A stretch of 64,000 bases of DNA, from assembly GCF_002310495.1 (NCBI RefSeq), contig NZ_CP023344.1:3799501-3863500 (forward strand), given 5' to 3'. The notes below the pieces were generated by a model that searched no databases, had not been told where the DNA came from, and saw only the letters and a list, made by a program, of their open reading frames with translations. The position numbers and the translations under genes were made by a program. Numbering within the stretch: the first letter of the stretch is position 1; every line of letters begins with the position of its first letter. This document shows positions 60,197-64,000 of the stretch, one piece after another. Source of the DNA: Nibricoccus aquaticus (GTDB taxonomy: Bacteria; Verrucomicrobiota; Verrucomicrobiia; Opitutales; Opitutaceae).

Positions 60197-60288
60197 CCGA
60201 GCGGGCACGGCGAGCGGGCGATCACGCGACTGTCGGCGGGCAGGGAATCTGATTGCCGGGCGGGCGGTTTATCGACGGCCTTGCGGGC

Positions 60289-60417
60289 ATGGGTGCCAAA
60301 TATTTGCCGACCATTAAAGACCTGAAAGCCAACCAGCGTTTTCAGCAGAAGCAAAAGCCGCTGCCGCAGTTTAAGAAGATGACTGACGCGCAGGTCAAAA
60401 AATCCAAGAGGAAGTAG
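60289..60417 (+). CDS. Small basic protein, 42 residues
   Basis: This short frame encodes a lysine- and glutamine-rich protein, with the stretches IKDLKANQRFQQKQKPLPQF and DAQVKKSKRK. Its net charge is strongly positive, it has no hydrophobic segment, and it resembles small nucleic-acid-binding or ribosome-associated peptides. It is not recognised. The reading frame ends cleanly, and no other ORF fits the 300-base gap in which it lies. Confidence 0.5.
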   Translation: MGAKYLPTIKDLKANQRFQQKQKPLPQFKKMTDAQVKKSKRK

Positions 60418-60498
60418 GCCGCGGCGTGTGCGCGGGGATTTCACGCGGTTCCGATTATGCCGTGGCGCGTGAGGCGTGAGCTGGGAGTCCGGGCTGAT

Positions 60499-61341
60499 TC
60501 AGCGGAGCAACTCCAGGGTGAGGACGCCGGCGTTGTGAACGAAGTGGATGATCATCGCGGGCCACAGTGAGCCGGTGCGGTGGGTGAGCCAGCCGGCGAT
60601 CCAGGCGAGCGGGATGAGAAATATCGCCATCGCGAGGATGTCGAAGTGGATGATGCCGAAGAGGAGTGTGGTGACCCAGATCGCCTGAATGGGCGTCATG
60701 AGGCGTTTGAGTTTTGCGAGCAGCAGTCCGCGGAAGGCGATTTCTTCAAAGAGGGCGGGACAGAGGCCGATCCAGAGATAAAAGGCGGCGATGGGCCAGC
60801 GGGCGATGTGCGCGGGACTGAGCACGGGCTCTATGGGCCAGCCGATTTGTGCGATGGCGTGACGGGCGAGCGTGATGCAGGTGAGTGTGAGAAGCGGAGT
60901 GACCGCAGTGATTATCCAGATGCGCGCACCGGCGGTGCGAGGCCAGGTGAAGAGACCGCGCAGTTCGTGTCGCCAGCACACGACGAAGAAGGCGATGACG
61001 CTGTACGCGATGGAGCCGAGCACGAGTTCGGCGGTGAGGGTGTCGGAGTTTTTGCGATGAAAACACCAGCCCAGAAGAATCAGGATCGGTGTGAGGATGG
61101 CGCCGTAGAAAAGGACGATGCGGCGGACTTCATGGAACTCGCGTTCGATGCGTTCGCGGTTGGCGATGTAGCGATCGACGGGGGCGGGCGGGGTGATCGC
61201 GGGCGCGGGGAGTGCGACGGGAGGGGCGGGTTCCTGGGTCACCGCAGAGTCGGCGGTGAGGGGCGCGAGGGGAGACTGCAGGCCGGGAGATGGCAGCGCT
61301 TCATCCGTTGGCTCGTCGGAGTTTTCCGGGCCAGATGACAT
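60499..61341 (-). CDS. CPBP family intramembrane metalloprotease
   Basis: This is a polytopic inner-membrane protein of 280 residues with the CPBP/ABI motifs: EEIAFRG (EEXXXR) at about 199-205, FGIIHFD near 229 and the HFVHN region near 266. The N-terminal 55 residues are proline-rich and probably cytoplasmic. Members include prenyl-endopeptidases and bacteriocin self-immunity proteins. The substrate is unknown. The gene is followed on the minus strand by no clear partner, and the membrane-protein gene lies 24 bases upstream on the same strand. Confidence 0.85.
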   Translation of the reverse strand: MSSGPENSDEPTDEALPSPGLQSPLAPLTADSAVTQEPAPPVALPAPAITPPAPVDRYIANRERIEREFHEVRRIVLFYGAILTPILILLGWCFHRKNSDTLTAELVLGSIAYSVIAFFVVCWRHELRGLFTWPRTAGARIWIITAVTPLLTLTCITLARHAIAQIGWPIEPVLSPAHIARWPIAAFYLWIGLCPALFEEIAFRGLLLAKLKRLMTPIQAIWVTTLLFGIIHFDILAMAIFLIPLAWIAGWLTHRTGSLWPAMIIHFVHNAGVLTLELLR

Positions 61342-61365
61342 GGAATTCCCGCGGGGATGCGGCGC

Positions 61366-61818
61366 TTACGATTGCGAGGCTTCGAGCTCGGCTTCGCGTT
61401 TTTTAGTGTAGGCTTTTTTCAGCGCGGTGCTGAGGCCGGCAACGAGGATGACTTTGACGATGATGCCGCGGAAAAGGTTGGCGGGCTCGAAAACGGCGTC
61501 GAGCAGGTGGACGGTGAGGAAGATGATGAGCGCGGTGAGCAGGGCGGCGAAGGGGGCTTTTTTGCCCCAGATCCAGAGACCGACGTAGATCGCGGAGAGG
61601 CCAAGCAGGAAAACGAGCATGATGCCGGCAACGTGGGGTTCGACAGAGCCTTGGGTGATGGCAAAGACGACGATGCCGCCGATCGCCTGGAGGATGGCGA
61701 GGGCGAGAATCCATCCGCGGCCGTTGCCGCGTGGCGAGGAGGTGTCGGGGCCGGGATAGGGTTTGGCGGCTGAGGGTTTTAGGGAAGCGAGAGGCGGGGG
61801 CAGGGGCTGGTTTTCCAT
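61366..61818 (-). CDS. Small integral membrane protein
   Basis: This 150-residue protein has a proline-rich N-terminus and about four hydrophobic segments between residues 36 and 130, followed by a charged tail (KKAYTKKREAELEASQS). I do not recognise a named family. It sits upstream of the CPBP protease gene on the same strand, so they may be cotranscribed, and is divergent from the histidine kinase gene. Confidence 0.75.
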   Translation of the reverse strand: MENQPLPPPLASLKPSAAKPYPGPDTSSPRGNGRGWILALAILQAIGGIVVFAITQGSVEPHVAGIMLVFLLGLSAIYVGLWIWGKKAPFAALLTALIIFLTVHLLDAVFEPANLFRGIIVKVILVAGLSTALKKAYTKKREAELEASQS

Positions 61819-61997
61819 GGAGGGGTGCGCGGACGCTGGTGGGGTGGCGGAGGCCGGTCAAACGGGAATCAGACCGTCCGTAATCCTCTGAAAAGTGAAG
61901 CAGTGTTTAAGCGGTGGATGCGTTGAGCCGTTGTGCGGATTGCATCCTTGTCATCGGAGGCTGTGGCCGTCGCAGTCCCGATCTCCTGCTGTCCTCC

Positions 61998-63887
61998 ATG
62001 CTTCGACTCTTCGCACCTTTGCTGGCCCGACTGGATTTCGCCTATCGGGGGCGCTCGCTTTTTATCCTGCAGAAGGCGCGGCTGCTGGCTGCGATCACGC
62101 TGATCGTCCTGGCGTTTCTGCCGCTCAATGTGGCGAAGGTGTTGTGGACGCAGCCGCCGGAGCTGCTGCCGCGCATCGCGGTGAATCTGCTGGTGGGGAT
62201 GGCGGGGCTGATCTGCCTGTGGTTTTTGTTCAAGGGGAGCGTGGAGCGGGCGGGCAACGGGCTGGCGCTGGCGGCGGTGCTGGTGATGAACGGGATGGTT
62301 TTTGGCATTGGCGCTAAGACGGTGGTGCCTTTGGAGCCGCTGGCGCTGGGCATCCAGCTGTTCGCTTTTGACGTGGTGTTTTTGTTGTTCGCGGTGGTGT
62401 TTGCCTCGCGCTGGGTGGCGGTGGCGGTGTTCGGACTGATCATGGCGGGGCAGGCGGGGTTTTATTTTTTCCTGCTGCCTAAGGCGCCGTTCGATCCGGA
62501 GGTGCAGTTCGCGGCGCGGACGTTGTTGCGCGATGGGCTGATCGTGCTGGCGCTGCTTTTCGGTCTCGGGATCACGTTGATCCGGATGATCGCCACGGCG
62601 CATCTGCGGAGTGAGGCGGCGCTGCGGGAGTCGCGCAGTGTTAATGAAAATCTGGAGCGGCTGGTGGCGGAGCGGACGCGCGCGCTGGAGGCGGCGAGTC
62701 GCAAGGCGGAGGATGCGTCGAGGTCGAAGAGCGAATTTCTGGCGAACATGAGCCACGAGATCCGGACGCCGTTAAACGGAATCATCGCGTCGGCGGATTT
62801 GATGGCGCGGCGTGGCGATCTGCCGGCGGAGGTGAATGAGCAGGTGCGGATCGTGGGTGAGTCGGGCGATCTGTTGCTGCGGCTGCTCGGGGATATTTTG
62901 GATTTCTCCAAGATCGAGGCGGGACAGGTGGTGCTGGAGAAGCACGCTTTTGAAGTGGGCACGACGGTGGCCGACACGGTATCGTTGATGAGCCATCGCG
63001 CGGTGGCGGGAGCGGTGGAAATCGGCATGACGATCGAGGACGGACTGGCACGGACGTTTTTCGAGGCGGACAGCCACCGGTTACGGCAGGTGCTGCTGAA
63101 TCTTTTGTCGAACGCGGTGAAGTTCACGCCGGCGGGCGGGCGGGTGGATGTGGCGGTGACGGGCGCGGCGAAAGCGGGCGAGGCGGGGATGACGGCGTTG
63201 CGGTTCGAGGTGCGCGACACGGGGATCGGTATGGACGAAGCGGCGACAGCGAAGATTTTCGAGCGGTTCACGCAGGCGGATTCGTCCACGACGCGGCGTT
63301 TCGGCGGCACGGGGCTGGGGCTGGCGATCAGCTACCGGCTCGTGGAGATGATGGGCGGGCGGCTGGAGGTGGTGAGTGTGCCGGGGAAGGGCTCGGTGTT
63401 TTCATTCACGCTGACGCTGCGCGCGACGCAGGCACCGGCGATGGCTCCGGTGGTGGCGATTGATTTTCAAGGGTCGCTGAAACTGCGCGTGCTGGTGGCG
63501 GAGGATAACGCGGTGAACCGGAAAATCCTGGGTACGCAGCTGGATCAGCTGGGATGTTCGTACGCGATGGTTTTCGATGGGGCGGCGGCGCTGGATGCGC
63601 TTCAGCGGGAGGCGTTGCCCGATGTGATTTTGATGGATTGCCACATGCCGAAGCTCGACGGATGGGAGACGACGCGGCGGCTGCGGACGTGGAAGACATC
63701 CGATCAGCCGATGCAGCGGAAGGCGGCGGCGCTGCCGATCATCGCGCTGACGGCGTCGGCTTATCCGGAGGAGCGGGCGCGGTGTTTTGATTCAGGCATG
63801 AACGGTTTCGTGGCGAAGCCGGTGAAGCTGGCGGAACTGCAGGCGGCGCTGAGCGTGTTTGCGCAGAGCGGGGCGTTGACTCGATAA
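61998..63887 (+). CDS. Membrane-bound hybrid sensor histidine kinase
   Basis: This 629-residue hybrid kinase has six N-terminal membrane segments (about 25-195), a coiled-coil stretch near 215-245, and the kinase core with H253 in FLANMSHEIRTPLNGI. The ATP-binding domain shows the N box QVLLNLLSNAVKFTP, DTGIGM and FGGTGLGLAIS. A receiver domain follows with D547 in DVILMDCHMP and the lysine in KPVKL. It belongs to the BarA/ArcB-like HisKA group, apparently without an Hpt domain. The signal is unknown and no response regulator is beside it. The ATG was chosen over an upstream GTG that would add 28 residues without homology. Confidence 0.9.
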   Translation: MLRLFAPLLARLDFAYRGRSLFILQKARLLAAITLIVLAFLPLNVAKVLWTQPPELLPRIAVNLLVGMAGLICLWFLFKGSVERAGNGLALAAVLVMNGMVFGIGAKTVVPLEPLALGIQLFAFDVVFLLFAVVFASRWVAVAVFGLIMAGQAGFYFFLLPKAPFDPEVQFAARTLLRDGLIVLALLFGLGITLIRMIATAHLRSEAALRESRSVNENLERLVAERTRALEAASRKAEDASRSKSEFLANMSHEIRTPLNGIIASADLMARRGDLPAEVNEQVRIVGESGDLLLRLLGDILDFSKIEAGQVVLEKHAFEVGTTVADTVSLMSHRAVAGAVEIGMTIEDGLARTFFEADSHRLRQVLLNLLSNAVKFTPAGGRVDVAVTGAAKAGEAGMTALRFEVRDTGIGMDEAATAKIFERFTQADSSTTRRFGGTGLGLAISYRLVEMMGGRLEVVSVPGKGSVFSFTLTLRATQAPAMAPVVAIDFQGSLKLRVLVAEDNAVNRKILGTQLDQLGCSYAMVFDGAAALDALQREALPDVILMDCHMPKLDGWETTRRLRTWKTSDQPMQRKAAALPIIALTASAYPEERARCFDSGMNGFVAKPVKLAELQAALSVFAQSGALTR

Positions 63888-63947
63888 GAAGGACGATCGC
63901 GCCGCGCCGCGTAGAGGCTTCGCCCACGCGGTGGACTGAGGTGAAAA

Positions 63948-63967
63948 GGACGACACGGAGGTCGTCC
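63948..63967. repeat. Hairpin GGACGAC/GTCGTCC near the window end
   Basis: A 7-bp perfect inverted repeat around a six-base loop follows the kinase gene by 60 bases, without a T run. It could be a transcript end or part of a dispersed hairpin repeat. Confidence 0.5.
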
Positions 63968-64000
63968 CTCCAGAGGGATGAACCGGACAACGCGCCGGGG

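Noticed and set aside
1-64000. tRNA, rRNA, insertion sequences and prophage
   Set aside because: No cloverleaf-like sequence, rRNA segment, transposase, integrase or structural phage protein was recognised on either strand.

Overview
The window reads as a GC-rich chromosome segment from a Gram-negative bacterium, most likely a member of the Verrucomicrobiota near Opitutaceae. That placement is an inference. It rests on LPS and outer-membrane genes (lpxB, a LolC/E-LolD pair, gmhA), a compact family B DNA polymerase, ThuA, CE7, GH1 and GH31 polysaccharide-use genes, a very large alpha-2-macroglobulin, and many short-period intergenic repeats. No rRNA, tRNA, insertion sequence, prophage or CRISPR array was seen.

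Layout. 0-6 kb: the 3' end of lysS, then an envelope group (LolC/E permease, LolD ATPase, a Gfo/Idh/MocA oxidoreductase, lpxB) and a methyltransferase. 6-17 kb, mostly minus strand: hemA with a HemX/CcsA-like protein, a run of an RNA m5C methyltransferase, a HEPN protein and a second methyltransferase, then ruvC, a TSUP transporter, recF and a cysteine desulfurase. This part is peppered with 7-nt and 8-10-nt quasi-tandem arrays, some of which lie inside coding sequence. 17-22 kb: gmhA, two glycosyltransferases and gpmI. 22-26 kb: an oxidative-stress and haem block, with oxyR divergent from katA across a near-perfect four-box OxyR operator, two small ORFs and hemH. 26-32 kb: a hybrid PAS histidine kinase, a CE7 esterase and a GH1 glycosidase. 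32 kb: a 6S RNA gene with its promoter, a small membrane protein and the family B polymerase. 35-48 kb: a MalK-type ATPase, a tandem ribbon-helix-helix protein, an aminotransferase, a ThuA protein, hydrolases, an AraC regulator divergent from two SDR dehydrogenases, a Sel1 protein, a low-molecular-weight phosphatase, a 55-residue membrane protein and an LLM flavin oxidoreductase. 48-64 kb: the alpha-2-macroglobulin, another SDR, a lower-GC pocket with an ATP-grasp and a DUF2971 protein, a GH31 glycosidase, small proteins, a CPBP protease and a membrane hybrid histidine kinase.

Several genes appear to work together. OxyR probably controls itself and katA, with haem supply (hemH) immediately downstream. 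The lol and lpx genes serve the outer membrane. CE7, GH1, GH31 and the MalK-type ATPase suggest a plant or algal polysaccharide diet. The least explained features are the families of 7-nt arrays, the HEPN-methyltransferase overlap, the tandem RHH protein with its upstream palindrome, and three genes whose start codon sits directly behind a hairpin.
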